A stretch of 52,845 nucleotides of DNA from Desulfoscipio geothermicus DSM 3669 (GCF_900115975.1 NZ_FOYM01000027.1:1-52845); one strand, 5' to 3'. Positions 32,197 to 40,645 are shown, counted from the first letter of the stretch. The notes: generated from the sequence alone by a model not told the origin. Translations and numbers: made by a program.

Positions 32197-33030
32197 AGAA
32201 TCGTCAACCTGTGTGAAACATTCCGGGTGACCGAATATAAATTCCTTGTCCGTCCGGGCATGCACGGCTGCGACCCCCGCTGGCACGTCCCGCCGACAAA
32301 CCATGCAGGGCATTGTCTCCCGTGCTTTCAGGATGACGCCCTGGACAAAGTTGTTGTTCCACAGTATATGCGCAGTTTGCAACCTGTTCTTATGCGGTTT
32401 GACCGGCGAACATTCGGGATGATAGAAGCGGCTCTTTTTTTTGCCGTGTTCCCGGAAACGGTACTGTACTACCGGGGTATAAGGCAATATTTTTTTCCGG
32501 CAGCGGGAACAGAGCCGGGTACTGCCGGCATTGGCTTTCAGCAGGTAGCGCAGGTGCGCCGGTTTGCTGCGTACGGTCATGTCTTTTACAAACCGCCGGC
32601 GGGCGGGGTCTTCTTTAAGCCAGGCGTCCACCATTTTGTAAAATTCCCTGTAATTACGTTCTTCCAGTTTGACAGCCGCCGGAAACCCGGCGGCGGTAAT
32701 CTGCTGCTGGAAAGTGTTTTCGGCTACTTCGTGGGCCAGGCCTTCCATGCGGATGGTTTCCCACCGGTAACCGTTTTCCGTCAGCCACCTGTGTACCCCG
32801 TGAAAAATATTGCCGGAACAAACGTAAAAATAATCGTCCCTGGTAGCTCCGGCTTCCTCCATCATTTCCAGCACCTTGTGCAGGGCCATTTCTTCCATGG
32901 TGATATTTTTATCCCAGGTCAAGGGCAGAAATCTTCGATAAATGCGCCTCGGTTGTTCGCAGACCAGTACCAGCACTTCCGAGAATGCTCTGCATCCGCC
33001 CCCGGCGTCTTCAATGTACCAGTTCCTCAT
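32179..33030 (-). CDS. unknown protein with two zinc-ribbon-like Cys/His sites
   Basis: A 283-residue protein that I do not recognise. The N-terminal half (about 1-160) has a pattern like an RNase H / DUF429-type fold (short strands, acidic residues; CEQPRRIYRRFLP, DYFYVCSGN). The C-terminal half has two similar units, CSRCRKKILPYTPVV...FYHPEC (about 175-210) and CMVCRRDVPAGVAAV...FGHPEC (about 242-272), each able to bind one zinc. TAATG-GAGG precedes the ATG. It is a lone gene. The pattern suggests a nucleic-acid-related role, but this is only a guess. Confidence 0.65.
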   Translation of the reverse strand: MRNWYIEDAGGGCRAFSEVLVLVCEQPRRIYRRFLPLTWDKNITMEEMALHKVLEMMEEAGATRDDYFYVCSGNIFHGVHRWLTENGYRWETIRMEGLAHEVAENTFQQQITAAGFPAAVKLEERNYREFYKMVDAWLKEDPARRRFVKDMTVRSKPAHLRYLLKANAGSTRLCSRCRKKILPYTPVVQYRFREHGKKKSRFYHPECSPVKPHKNRLQTAHILWNNNFVQGVILKARETMPCMVCRRDVPAGVAAVHARTDKEFIFGHPECFTQVDDSLKREN

Positions 33031-33207
33031 ACATTACCTCCAACCGTATATTGATAATATATTGCGGTGGGATACGCAAAAACCCCGCATTAATTCAATG
33101 ATAAGCTGCTTATGGGGAATTTAGGTTCTGGTTAGCCTGTCGGCGTTATGATATATTATACCATAGGGAGATTATCATGTCTTTTTCCAGGGGGGAGGGT
33201 ATAATCA

Positions 33208-33537
33208 ATGTCCAGGTTTGTTTGTGATGTATGTGGAAAGGAAATTGCAGTACATGAAGGGATTCTTACCTGGGCCCGGGACGAGGAAACTCTGTCCAAT
33301 TTTATGCTGACACATCAAAATTCTCCCGAGAGAAAATGTCAGCCCAAAGAAAATAACCGTTATAAAGACCTTTATACATTGACCATGATTAACGGTTACA
33401 TGGAGTTTATCAATTACCTTGTTGACCGGTGGGAATCCGGGTTTTACTTGAAAGATGTCGAGTCACTGAAAAAAGTATTGGAGCAGTTGAATTTGCATAT
33501 GCATGAAAAATTAATACTGTTAACTGAAGATGAATAA
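33208..33537 (+). CDS. hypothetical protein with Cys motif, 109 aa
   Basis: A 109-residue soluble protein. The N terminus FVCDVCGKEIAVHEGILTW is a CxxC zinc-knuckle-like motif; another Cys lies at about residue 44 (RKCQPK). The rest is helical and charged. GGGGGAGGG lies upstream of the ATG. The family is not known to me. A REP-like palindrome starts 12 bp after the stop and may serve as terminator. Confidence 0.7.
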   Translation: MSRFVCDVCGKEIAVHEGILTWARDEETLSNFMLTHQNSPERKCQPKENNRYKDLYTLTMINGYMEFINYLVDRWESGFYLKDVESLKKVLEQLNLHMHEKLILLTEDE

Positions 33538-33548
33538 TGATCACTAGG

Positions 33549-33609
33549 GCAAAAAAGGGGACAGGCTCCATTTTCGTTCTTTGAAAATGGTGCCTGTCCC
33601 CTTTTTTGC
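33549..33609. repeat. REP-like palindrome 1 (GGGGACAGG family)
   Basis: 61 bp: arms of 27 bases (GCAAAAAAGGGGACAGGC... and its complement) with one T:T mismatch and a 7-base loop. Related copies are at 39403 and 41516, and arms of the same type flank 41586-41743. Confidence 0.85.
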
Positions 33610-33694
33610 CTGTCCTCCTTTTTGCTTTTTTATAGTATCAATTGGGCCGCATGAAGAAACAATAGAGCAAAAATACAAAGGTGGTGCAGCTGCT

Positions 33695-33880
33695 ATGCGT
33701 GATCAAGACAAAGAATTCAAGGTGCAGGAAAAAGATGAGACTTTTAAACACGAACTGGTACGGGAAGAATCCCCGGCCGATTTGTGGGATAAGGACAAAA
33801 AGGGCGAGGCCCTGCGGGAAAATCCCATGAAGACTCCGCCCAATAATTTGACGACCAAAAAGAAAAAGTATGGGTTTTAA
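33695..33880 (+). CDS. hypothetical charged protein, 61 aa
   Basis: A 61-residue, very hydrophilic protein (MRDQDKEFKVQEKDETFKH... ends TTKKKKYGF). AAAGGTGGTG stands 11 bases before ATG 33695. No motif is seen; it looks unstructured. Such small acidic/basic proteins occur in sporulating Firmicutes, but I have no specific assignment. Confidence 0.55.
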   Translation: MRDQDKEFKVQEKDETFKHELVREESPADLWDKDKKGEALRENPMKTPPNNLTTKKKKYGF

Positions 33881-33888
33881 TTAAAGAT

Positions 33889-33974
33889 GATGTTCGAAAA
33901 GTCCGCCGCCTTGACAGGTGTCAGGTGTTGATAAGTTGAAAATCTATGATTTTCAACTTTCAACCCCTGGCACC
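33889..33974. repeat. partial repeat end plus long palindrome
   Basis: 33889-33905 is the same 17-mer (GATGTTCGAAAAGTCCG) that begins the structured repeat at 20994. Next to it, 33917-33974 folds into GGTGTCAGG...CCTGGCACC around GTTGA..AGTTGAAAATC / GATTTTCAACT..CAAC. The palindrome probably terminates the aminotransferase gene; CTGGCACCAAGATTAA is then repeated twice up to its stop codon. Confidence 0.7.
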
Positions 33975-33978
33975 AAGA

Positions 33979-35172
33979 TTAACTGGCACCAAGATTAAAC
34001 TCCCGGGCCAGTTCGGTGAATGCGGGCAGCGAGTTGCGGATGATCTGCGTGTCTATGCAGTAGGAAAGCCGGAAATAGCCCGGTTTGCCGAACCCGCTCC
34101 CGGGAACCAGCAGCAAATTGTACTTCTGGGCCCGGCGCACAAATTCCACGTCATCCTCAATGGGGCAGCGGGGGAAAAGGTAAAATGCCCCTTTAGGCTT
34201 TATAACATCAAACCCAAGGCCGGAGAGGTGATTGTAAAGCAGGTCCCGCTTTTCCCGGTATTCTTCGATGTTGACGCTTTCCCGCTGCAGCGGCGCCACC
34301 AGGCGCTGGATCAGGGCGGGGGCGTTGACAAAACCCAGGGTGCGGTTGCAGAAAACCAGCCCGTCAAAAATCAGTGCGGCATCTTCAATATCCGGGTTTA
34401 TGGCAATATAGCCGATGCGTTCCCCGGGCAGGGCCAGATCCTTGCTGTGCGAGGTTACCACCAGGGAATGCTTGATGTGTTTGAATACTTTGGGCGGCGC
34501 AGTCCCGTCATAAAAAATCTTGGCGTAAGGCTCGTCGGAAATCAGGTAGATGGTTTTACCCAGTTCTTTTTCTTTTTCTTCCAGCACCCGGCCCAGGGCC
34601 TCCAGTGTTTGGGCCGGGTATACCACGCCGGTGGGATTGTTGGGCGAGTTGATAATCACTGCCCGGGTGTTGGGACCGACAGCGGCGGCGATGGCCTGCG
34701 GGTCCAGTTGAAAACCTGCCGCTGTGGGCACTTCCTTAATTGTACCGCCGTGGTTGTCCACGTAAAAACGATATTCCACGAAGTACGGGGTGGGGACTAT
34801 TACTTCCTCACCGGGGTTAAGCAATGTTTTCAACACGACGTTAAGTCCGCCGCCGGCGCCGCAGGTCATGACAATATGGCCGGGGGTTACGGGTTTGCCG
34901 GTTTCTTCGGCCAGCACATCGGCCACGGCCTGCCTGGTTTCCAAGTAACCGGCGTTGTTCATGTACCTGTGCATGCCGGGCAGCGGGTTACCGGCAATTT
35001 GCCCCAGTTTCCGGTGAAAGGCCTCGGGCGGTTCCACGTTGGGATTGCCCAGGGTGAAATCATATACTTTATCCGGGCCGTGAATTTGGCGTAATTTTTC
35101 CCCTTCCTCAAACATCTTGCGAATCCAGGAAGAGGCGGACAAAAAGCCTTCTATCTTTTGCGCGATGGGCAT
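33979..35172 (-). CDS. class I/II PLP-dependent aminotransferase
   Basis: A 397-residue fold-type I enzyme. Marks are YDFTLGNPNVEPP near the N terminus, GAGGGLNVVLKTLLNPGEEV, INSPNNPTGVVYP, SDEPYAKI, and the PLP Lys in SHSKDLALPGERIGY. It resembles aspartate/aromatic aminotransferases and would transfer amino groups between amino acids and 2-oxoacids in the cytosol. Substrate not assigned. I start at ATG 35172, 9 bases after AAGGAGAG, rather than at ATG 35196. It is followed by the palindrome at 33917. Confidence 0.9.
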   Translation of the reverse strand: MPIAQKIEGFLSASSWIRKMFEEGEKLRQIHGPDKVYDFTLGNPNVEPPEAFHRKLGQIAGNPLPGMHRYMNNAGYLETRQAVADVLAEETGKPVTPGHIVMTCGAGGGLNVVLKTLLNPGEEVIVPTPYFVEYRFYVDNHGGTIKEVPTAAGFQLDPQAIAAAVGPNTRAVIINSPNNPTGVVYPAQTLEALGRVLEEKEKELGKTIYLISDEPYAKIFYDGTAPPKVFKHIKHSLVVTSHSKDLALPGERIGYIAINPDIEDAALIFDGLVFCNRTLGFVNAPALIQRLVAPLQRESVNIEEYREKRDLLYNHLSGLGFDVIKPKGAFYLFPRCPIEDDVEFVRRAQKYNLLLVPGSGFGKPGYFRLSYCIDTQIIRNSLPAFTELAREFNLGAS

Positions 35173-35442
35173 TTTAAAAACCACTCTCCTTAACATGCCG
35201 CTTTGGTTTTTGGCTTATTTTCATGCTGCGCGTACCATTTTATTTCTGTTTTCACGGCAAAATAACCTGCAAAAAATTAAATATTGCAGTGTATAATTGC
35301 CGGGTAATATCCCTAATACTTAATATGTATGATGCTTGTCCAAATGAACTTATGGTTGTTATAATTAACTTATTGTTTACCGGGAACATTATGGTTAATT
35401 TTACCGTCTATATATTTAAATATGCTCCGGGAGGTGACTGGC

Positions 35443-36603
35443 TTGAAAAAGAAAGTTGTCATTATTGTCATTACGATATTGTTGCTTGTTTTGTTACTAT
35501 CCCTGCCCGTGCGGGCGGAAACCGGTCAGGCGCCGGAACCACCGGTCGACAACGGGCGTTTATTTGTTGATGTAGATGAAGACCACTGGGCATATCAACC
35601 CATCAAGCGCCTGTCGGACCGAAACATAATTATGGGGTACCCCGACGGCAGTTATAAACCGCAAAAAAAGGTACAGCGAAAAGAATATGCCTTGATGCTT
35701 ACATCCATTGCGGGGCTTAAACCGCCGGTGCCGGAGGAACATATTTACGCGGATGTCCCCGCCGGGGTCTGGTACGGTCCGGCGGTGGCGGCGGTGCGCC
35801 TGTACATGCCCGGGTCCGCAGGCCAGGACGGCCAAAATTATTTTCACCCGGACGAAGATGCCGCGCGCCAGGACGTAATCAGCGCGCTGGTCAAGGCGCT
35901 ACGTGTTAATTACAAGCAGGTTGACCCGCGGATTTTACAGGAAAAATTTGCGGATTATAAGCAAATAGCCCAAGATGTCCGGCTGCAGGTGGCCTGGGCG
36001 GTGCAAAACAATTTAATCAGGGGTTTTCCTGACGGAACTTTTCGGCCCCGGGAGGGAATCACCCGGGCCGAAGTGGCGGCAATTCTTTACCGGGCTTACT
36101 TTGTAGATAACTCCATTAAAGGTTTGATTCAAAATAAAGAGGTCAAGCCCTTTACAAGCAGTTCTCCCGCCTATCAAAACCTGACCGGCTTGTTGAATAA
36201 CAAGTACGGTCAATTGCCGACCGGAGCATACCAGGTGGAATATTTTGCCAGGGAAGAGAATTATTATGACGGCGAAGGCCTGCAAGTGTTATACATCTTC
36301 GGCCGTATTGACGATGTCAAGTATTTTCGCTGGGAAGCCGAATTCGCCGGTGTTTACGACCAGGTAAAGGAGTTTAATGAAGCGGTTGCCCTGGAAGCGG
36401 CCCGGATGTACCCGCAGAAAAATATACTGGTTATGCTGGGGCATTCTTTTACCCGCTATTTTGATGTCAGTGATATTTACGACAAAAAGTACTTGTCCAA
36501 AACCGGTGACGGCTGGCGGTTTGAGCGGTTCTATACCGGTGTGCTGGTGAAAAACGGCGCCATAGCCCGGGTCTGGGTGGAAGACTTGTTGAGCAAGCAG
36601 TAA
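35443..36603 (+). CDS. SLH-domain surface protein, 386 aa
   Basis: The signal peptide (residues 1-26, cut near VRAET) is followed by three S-layer-homology units (about 35-90, 95-150 degenerate, 155-215: NNLIRGFPDGTFRPREGITRAEVAAIL). The C-terminal part (about 235-386) is of unknown fold, with YQVEYFAREENYYDGEGLQVLYIFGR. SLH domains bind pyruvylated secondary wall polymer, so the protein sits on the cell surface. Start is TTG 35443, 6 bases after GGGAGGTGA; the open frame begins at ATG 35422. Confidence 0.88.
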   Translation: MKKKVVIIVITILLLVLLLSLPVRAETGQAPEPPVDNGRLFVDVDEDHWAYQPIKRLSDRNIIMGYPDGSYKPQKKVQRKEYALMLTSIAGLKPPVPEEHIYADVPAGVWYGPAVAAVRLYMPGSAGQDGQNYFHPDEDAARQDVISALVKALRVNYKQVDPRILQEKFADYKQIAQDVRLQVAWAVQNNLIRGFPDGTFRPREGITRAEVAAILYRAYFVDNSIKGLIQNKEVKPFTSSSPAYQNLTGLLNNKYGQLPTGAYQVEYFAREENYYDGEGLQVLYIFGRIDDVKYFRWEAEFAGVYDQVKEFNEAVALEAARMYPQKNILVMLGHSFTRYFDVSDIYDKKYLSKTGDGWRFERFYTGVLVKNGAIARVWVEDLLSKQ

Positions 36604-36638
36604 GGGCGCCGGACCCGTCAAACGACAAGGCAGTGACA

Positions 36639-38081
36639 CTATCTCCGGGCTGTTTCGGACGCAGGCTGTTGTTCCCGGCCGGGTGGGCCTGCAGGTTCCT
36701 CCGGCCGGTCGAATCGTTTTCTTTCCAGGGTAAAGCCTTGTTCCAGGTTGCTTACCGAAATTAAATCGGCGGCCATCAGCCGCTGCTTTCCTTCCTTATC
36801 AGGACGCAAATGCAGCAGCACCACTGAATAAGGAACTTTGTTCGCCTGCAGTCCCCGTAGTCCCGCTGCCCCGGAGGTGCCGGCATTTACCATAATGCTG
36901 CCCTCCTTTTTTGTTACCTTCATCTGGTGATTATGGCCGAAAAGGATCACCGGCGCTCGCCCGGCCAGCGCCTGGGCCATCCTGTTATTGTGCAGCAAAA
37001 GCATATCCACCCGGGGAAGCCGGTTGAGTTTTTCCTTAACTTGTTCGGCAATGCGGGGTATGGTGCTCAAATCCGGCGGTATGACCGAGTTGCCGGCGGA
37101 GGAAGGGTCGGGTACCCCGTAAAACAACAGCTCGTTTTTCTCCACCAGGCCGTTGACCACGGTGACGCCGGGTATGGTATTCATTTTATCTATAATGGCC
37201 GGCGAATCATGGTTGCCGGCAATAAACAGGTAAGGGACTTGCAATTGTATCAACTGGTCCAGCAGCAGGGTTTCGAGGGGCGTGCCGAAATCGCTGATAT
37301 CGCCGGTGTCGATAATCATATCCACTTTAAAGAGTTCCGCCACCCGAAAAGCGAAATCCATGCCGGCCGGGTTGTTATGCAGGTCCGAGATGTGCAATAT
37401 TTTGAATTCCGTTGTGGTTTCCTGCAGCGGCTGCAATTCGTCCAGCCGTTCATAAAGCCGGTTCAAGTTGGCGGCTACCAGTTCCAGTTTTTCACCCAGG
37501 GTTTCTATTTTGCCCAGGGTTTCCTGGGCCAGGCTGACCATCCACGGAGCAACGCGCAGCACGCCGGAATACTGCGGGTTGCGAAAGGCCCGCACATCGT
37601 ATGTGAAATAGGTTGCGGCCAGCAGTGCGCCTGTCAGCAGCACGCCGAGCAGCGACCCGTAAACATATTTTTTCAAACTGCCCCGGCGGCTCAGGAAAAT
37701 ACCCAGCGCCCCGCCCAGCAGGGCCAGCATTAACAGTTTGATTGTAAAAACTATGAGCACCTGCTTTAAAACCTTTTTACCCTGGCGAATAACTTCTTTC
37801 TGTTCCGGGGCGCCGGCCAGCAGGCGCTGAATCAGCTGCAAGTCAATATTTTCCAAGCGCAAGGATATTAATAGAGGGGTTTTGTGGGTATGGGCCCGGA
37901 TAGTGCCCAGGGGCGGCACTTCCACTTCGGTATACCCCTGTTCGTTGATCTGCACGGCGACGCGGAATTGCAGCGCCTCTATATTAAACCGCATATGCCC
38001 GAATAAGCTGATCAACAGCAGCGCACCGGCCAGGGCCAACACCAAGCCGATATATTTTTCGGTTTTTCGGTAGTTGATCAT
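36639..38081 (-). CDS. membrane metallophosphoesterase
   Basis: A 480-residue protein. It has three membrane segments (about 11-30, 108-130, 138-160), a coiled region, and a C-terminal calcineurin-like domain (about 220-430) with ILHISDLHNNPAG, DTGDISDFG, FIAGNHDSP, and LFGHNHQM. The C-terminal end is Pro/Glu/Arg-rich. The catalytic part is probably outside, as in YkuE-like enzymes that act on lipids or cell-wall polymers, but sidedness cannot be proved here. It converges with the SLH gene. Confidence 0.85.
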   Translation of the reverse strand: MINYRKTEKYIGLVLALAGALLLISLFGHMRFNIEALQFRVAVQINEQGYTEVEVPPLGTIRAHTHKTPLLISLRLENIDLQLIQRLLAGAPEQKEVIRQGKKVLKQVLIVFTIKLLMLALLGGALGIFLSRRGSLKKYVYGSLLGVLLTGALLAATYFTYDVRAFRNPQYSGVLRVAPWMVSLAQETLGKIETLGEKLELVAANLNRLYERLDELQPLQETTTEFKILHISDLHNNPAGMDFAFRVAELFKVDMIIDTGDISDFGTPLETLLLDQLIQLQVPYLFIAGNHDSPAIIDKMNTIPGVTVVNGLVEKNELLFYGVPDPSSAGNSVIPPDLSTIPRIAEQVKEKLNRLPRVDMLLLHNNRMAQALAGRAPVILFGHNHQMKVTKKEGSIMVNAGTSGAAGLRGLQANKVPYSVVLLHLRPDKEGKQRLMAADLISVSNLEQGFTLERKRFDRPEEPAGPPGREQQPASETARR

Positions 38082-38161
38082 TTTCTACTCCCGTGGTTAT
38101 ATGCTAATAATATATTTGCCTGGTAATGTATGAATTAACACAGGGAATACAAAAGTCAATT

Positions 38162-38197
38162 AAAGGAGGGAATGGGCGCATACGCCCGTATAAAATG
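38162..38197 (+). promoter_or_regulatory. ribosome site with spacer hairpin before the DegT-type gene
   Basis: AAAGGAGGG (38162-38170) is 24 bases before ATG 38195. Between them GGGCG-CATA-CGCCC (38174-38187) can fold, which would bring the site to about 10 bases from the ATG. An in-frame ATA at 38180 is the other start at good distance. Confidence 0.45.
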
Positions 38198-39406
38198 TCT
38201 GACAAACCAGCTGTCGCCGGGGGCAGGCCGGTAAGGGACAAGTTGCTGCCCCTGGCCGGAGCGGCGGTAAGTGATGAAGATGTTCATGCCGTAACAGGTG
38301 TGCTGCAAAGCGGCAAACTGGGGTGCGGCGAGATGGTGCGCCGCTTTGAAGAAGCGGTGGCCGGTTACGTGGGCGCCAGGTATGCGGTGGCGGTTTCTTC
38401 CGGCGCGGCGGGGCTGCACATCGGCCTGATGGCTGCCGCGGTGGGTTATGAGGAAGAGGTGATCACCTCGCCGCTGACCCACCCCGCAACTTCGAACTGC
38501 ATATTGTACCAGGGAGGAATACATACCTTTGCCGATATTGACCCCGCCACCTTGAATATGGACCCGCAGTTGGTGGCAGCCAAAATTAATTCCCGTACCC
38601 GGGCGCTGATACCGGTGCACTTCGCCGGCAACCCCTGCGACCTCGACGCTCTGCACGGGCTGGCCCGGGAAAATAATCTCGTGGTTATGGAGGATGCCGC
38701 CCACGCCCTGGGCGGGGAATACGGGGGCAAAAAAATAGGGTCGCTGAGCGATTTAACGGTCTTCAGTTTCAGTTCCCCCCAGCACTGTTATACGGGGGAA
38801 GGCGGCATGGTGACCACCGACTCTGAAGAACTGTACGAGTGGCTGCTCATTTTCCGCGAAAACGGTATGGTGGCCGACCCGGACAAGCAAGCCAAACCCG
38901 AGGGACCCTGGCGGGTGGAAATGCAGGACCGGGGGTATAATTACCGGATGACCGATATGCAGGCGGCCCTTGGCCTTTCCCAGTTGGCCCGGGTGGAGGA
39001 ATTTGTTGACCGGCGCGCCGCCCTGGCTGAAATATATAACCGGGCCCTGGCCGGCCATCCCGCCGTGGCGCTGCCCGAACAAAACAGCCGGGGTCGTTCC
39101 ACCTGGCATTATTATATACTGGCCTTGCGTCCGGAGACGCTCAGGGTGTCCCGGGCCGAGATTTATTACGCCCTGCGGGCGGAAAATATCGAAGTGGGGG
39201 TGCATTACCTGCCGGTTTTTCTACATCCATACTACCTGTGGATCGGGCACCCGGACGTCTGTTCATTGGAAGGCAGTCTTTGTCCCCGGGCGGAGCAAAT
39301 GTACCATCGTTTGTTAAACCTGCCCCTGTATCCGGCCATGTCGGACCGGGATGCCAATGACGTTATTTCCGCGGTCAGCCGGGTGCTGGATTATTTTTCT
39401 GTGTAA
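38195..39406 (+). CDS. DegT/DnrJ/EryC1-type sugar aminotransferase
   Basis: A 403-residue PLP enzyme of the ArnB/PseC type. It has VSSGAAGLHIGLMAA, SPLTHPATSNCILYQGG, PVHFAGNPCDLDALHGLA, EDAAHALGGEYGGKKIGS, and the end YNYRMTDMQAALGLSQL. The normal PLP Lys position (SFxxxKxxTxGEGG) reads FSFSSPQHCYTGEGGM: the motif Lys is replaced by Gln-His. That loss is notable, because some DegT-family members with His at this site are PLP-dependent dehydratases (ColD type). So either a dehydratase-like or an inactive member is possible. The stop codon lies inside a REP-like palindrome. Confidence 0.88.
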   Translation: MSDKPAVAGGRPVRDKLLPLAGAAVSDEDVHAVTGVLQSGKLGCGEMVRRFEEAVAGYVGARYAVAVSSGAAGLHIGLMAAAVGYEEEVITSPLTHPATSNCILYQGGIHTFADIDPATLNMDPQLVAAKINSRTRALIPVHFAGNPCDLDALHGLARENNLVVMEDAAHALGGEYGGKKIGSLSDLTVFSFSSPQHCYTGEGGMVTTDSEELYEWLLIFRENGMVADPDKQAKPEGPWRVEMQDRGYNYRMTDMQAALGLSQLARVEEFVDRRAALAEIYNRALAGHPAVALPEQNSRGRSTWHYYILALRPETLRVSRAEIYYALRAENIEVGVHYLPVFLHPYYLWIGHPDVCSLEGSLCPRAEQMYHRLLNLPLYPAMSDRDANDVISAVSRVLDYFSV

Positions 39407-39503
39407 AAAAGGGGACTGGCTCCTTTTTCGTATTTTGAAAAAGGTGCCTGTCCCCTTTTTTACGCCGGCTCCTTTTTCGCATTTTGAAAAAAGTGCCTGT
39501 CTG
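39403..39503. repeat. REP-like palindromes 2a and 2b in tandem
   Basis: 39403-39463 is a 61-bp palindrome with arms GTAAAAAAGGGGAC... that includes the TAA stop of the DegT-type gene. 39465-39503 is a worn second copy (GGCTCCTTTTTCGCATTTTGAAAAAAGTGCCTGT). Confidence 0.8.
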
Positions 39504-39519
39504 TTTTTCACTCTTGCAA

Positions 39520-39537
39520 GTGTGACGAATGTCACAC
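39520..39537. promoter_or_regulatory. CRP/FNR-type operator upstream of ferredoxin gene
   Basis: GTGTGAC-GAAT-GTCACAC is a perfect 18-bp palindrome that contains TGTGA-N6-TCACA. With a -10 candidate TATATT at 39581-39586, its centre is near -64, the class I activator position. The ferredoxin ATG is at 39620. Confidence 0.6.
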
Positions 39538-39619
39538 CGAAAATGCGAAACAGTTAACTTTAAAATGAAGCTTTATTGTGTATATTAGTATCAACAACAA
39601 TAATAACGAGGTGGTTAAA

Positions 39620-39997
39620 ATGGCTAAAAGACAAATTGTTAAAATAGACGAGGAAAAGTGCAACGGCTGCGGCCTTTGTGTCAGCCCGTGCGCGGAAGGT
39701 GCTATAGTGGTTGAAAACGGTAAAGCCAGAGTAATTAGAGAGGAACTTTGCGACGGAGCCGGTTTTTGCATCGGGGCCTGCCCGCAGGGCGCTTTGTCAG
39801 TAGAAACCAGGGAAGCGCCCGACTTTGATGAAAAAGCGGTGGAAAAACACCTGGCACAAACCGCCGGCGAATACATTCCCCAGATTTGTTTCAACTGCGG
39901 GCGCAACGAGGATGAAGTTCCCGTATTGCCATGCCGAAAAAAAGGTAAAAGCATTTGGGTTTGCACCAAATGCCTTCCCGCCTTGATCCATGGTTAA
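39620..39997 (+). CDS. 4Fe-4S ferredoxin-type protein with C-terminal zinc ribbon
   Basis: A 125-residue protein. The N-terminal ferredoxin fold has one complete cluster motif CNGCGLCVSPC (CxxCxxCxxxC) and a second degenerate one, CDGAGFCIGACP, that lacks the second Cys. A C-terminal CFNCG...VCTKC pair forms a zinc- or cluster-binding ribbon. The build suits an electron carrier or a small redox subunit in an anaerobe. GAGGTGG precedes the ATG. The CRP/FNR-type palindrome upstream suggests control by a Crp/Fnr-family regulator. Confidence 0.88.
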   Translation: MAKRQIVKIDEEKCNGCGLCVSPCAEGAIVVENGKARVIREELCDGAGFCIGACPQGALSVETREAPDFDEKAVEKHLAQTAGEYIPQICFNCGRNEDEVPVLPCRKKGKSIWVCTKCLPALIHG

Positions 39998-39999
39998 AT

Positions 40000-40227
40000 T
40001 TATTTGGTTTCTCCGTGGTCATTATCCGGGCCCGTAAACATTACCCGTGCATGTTCAAAACCGGTATTCATTGCTTCAATCCCCTCTCTGATGGTGCTCA
40101 GGGAACGGGCCGTTTGATCAATCAGGCCTCGTACAAAACCCAGTTTAATGTCGGCCTGTTTATCGGTACTGAGAATCAGTAAAATAAGTATTAAAAATAA
40201 TGTAAAAGGATTGGTATTATTTTCCAA
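40000..40227 (-). CDS. small membrane protein, 75 aa
   Basis: A 75-residue protein that starts at TTG 40227, seven bases after AAAGGAGGT, and has the N-terminal span NPFTLFLILILLILST, similar in feel to the YjcZ-like cores, then an amphipathic helical tail (LIDQTARSLSTIREGIEAMNTGFEHARVMF). A sigma-K-like promoter candidate lies upstream (40265-40291), so it may also be a sporulation gene. It ends 2 bp from the convergent ferredoxin stop codon. Not a family I can name. Confidence 0.7.
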   Translation of the reverse strand: MENNTNPFTLFLILILLILSTDKQADIKLGFVRGLIDQTARSLSTIREGIEAMNTGFEHARVMFTGPDNDHGETK

Positions 40228-40264
40228 TGCAGTACCTCCTTTCACCCCGCAAAAACTTTTTATC

Positions 40265-40291
40265 TATACTATGCAATAAAAGCGTCAAGGT
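40265..40291 (-). promoter_or_regulatory. sigma-K-like promoter candidate
   Basis: Minus strand AC, 16 bp, CATAGTATA: a perfect CATANNNTA with AC at usual distance. An overlapping TTGACG...TATAGA (14-bp spacer) could instead be a poor sigma-A site. Confidence 0.5.
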
Positions 40292-40312
40292 GAAAAAATT
40301 TGCCCCGGTACT

Positions 40313-40531
40313 TTAAAATTGCCGGAGCGGTACAGCGATTACCCGGTCCTCGCCGCAAGCCGGGCAGGTGAAGAGGTGGCGGCAATACTCGCTTTCAAAA
40401 CTCATGTTGAAATACGGGCTGTACGGCCCGGCGTAATCTGTCACCGGGCCCGAGTCCAGCATGGTTTCACCGCAGGGGCACTGCGGAGACAGTGTTTCCA
40501 GGGCGTTGCACAATGCACAGGCTGTTTCCAT
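40313..40531 (-). CDS. zinc-ribbon hypothetical protein, 72 aa
   Basis: A 72-residue, Cys-rich protein. Cys pairs are CALC (5-8), CPC (18-20), and CPAC (56-59), with a lone C at about 50. It looks like a double zinc ribbon. GGAGG stands 8 bases before ATG. No partner is evident. Confidence 0.7.
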   Translation of the reverse strand: METACALCNALETLSPQCPCGETMLDSGPVTDYAGPYSPYFNMSFESEYCRHLFTCPACGEDRVIAVPLRQF

Positions 40532-40598
40532 GATACCAACCTCCAGATAATTGCTATTAAGTGGGATAATGCTTTGGCGGTAAAGGATAAATGTGATT

Positions 40599-40645
40599 TA
40601 AAAGACCGGACGTGACCTGCTGCAGGTTTCGTTCCGGTCTTTTTG
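40599..40645 (-). terminator. terminator of the sulfite-reductase-like gene
   Basis: AAAAGACCGGA / TCCGGTCTTTT stem, T-rich on both sides, between 40531 (start of one gene) and 40652 (end of the other). Confidence 0.75.

Noticed and set aside
33946-35094. 382-codon open frame on the plus strand
   Set aside because: It is the antisense shadow of the PLP aminotransferase (33979-35172); His/Gly/Val-rich with no motif and no ribosome site.
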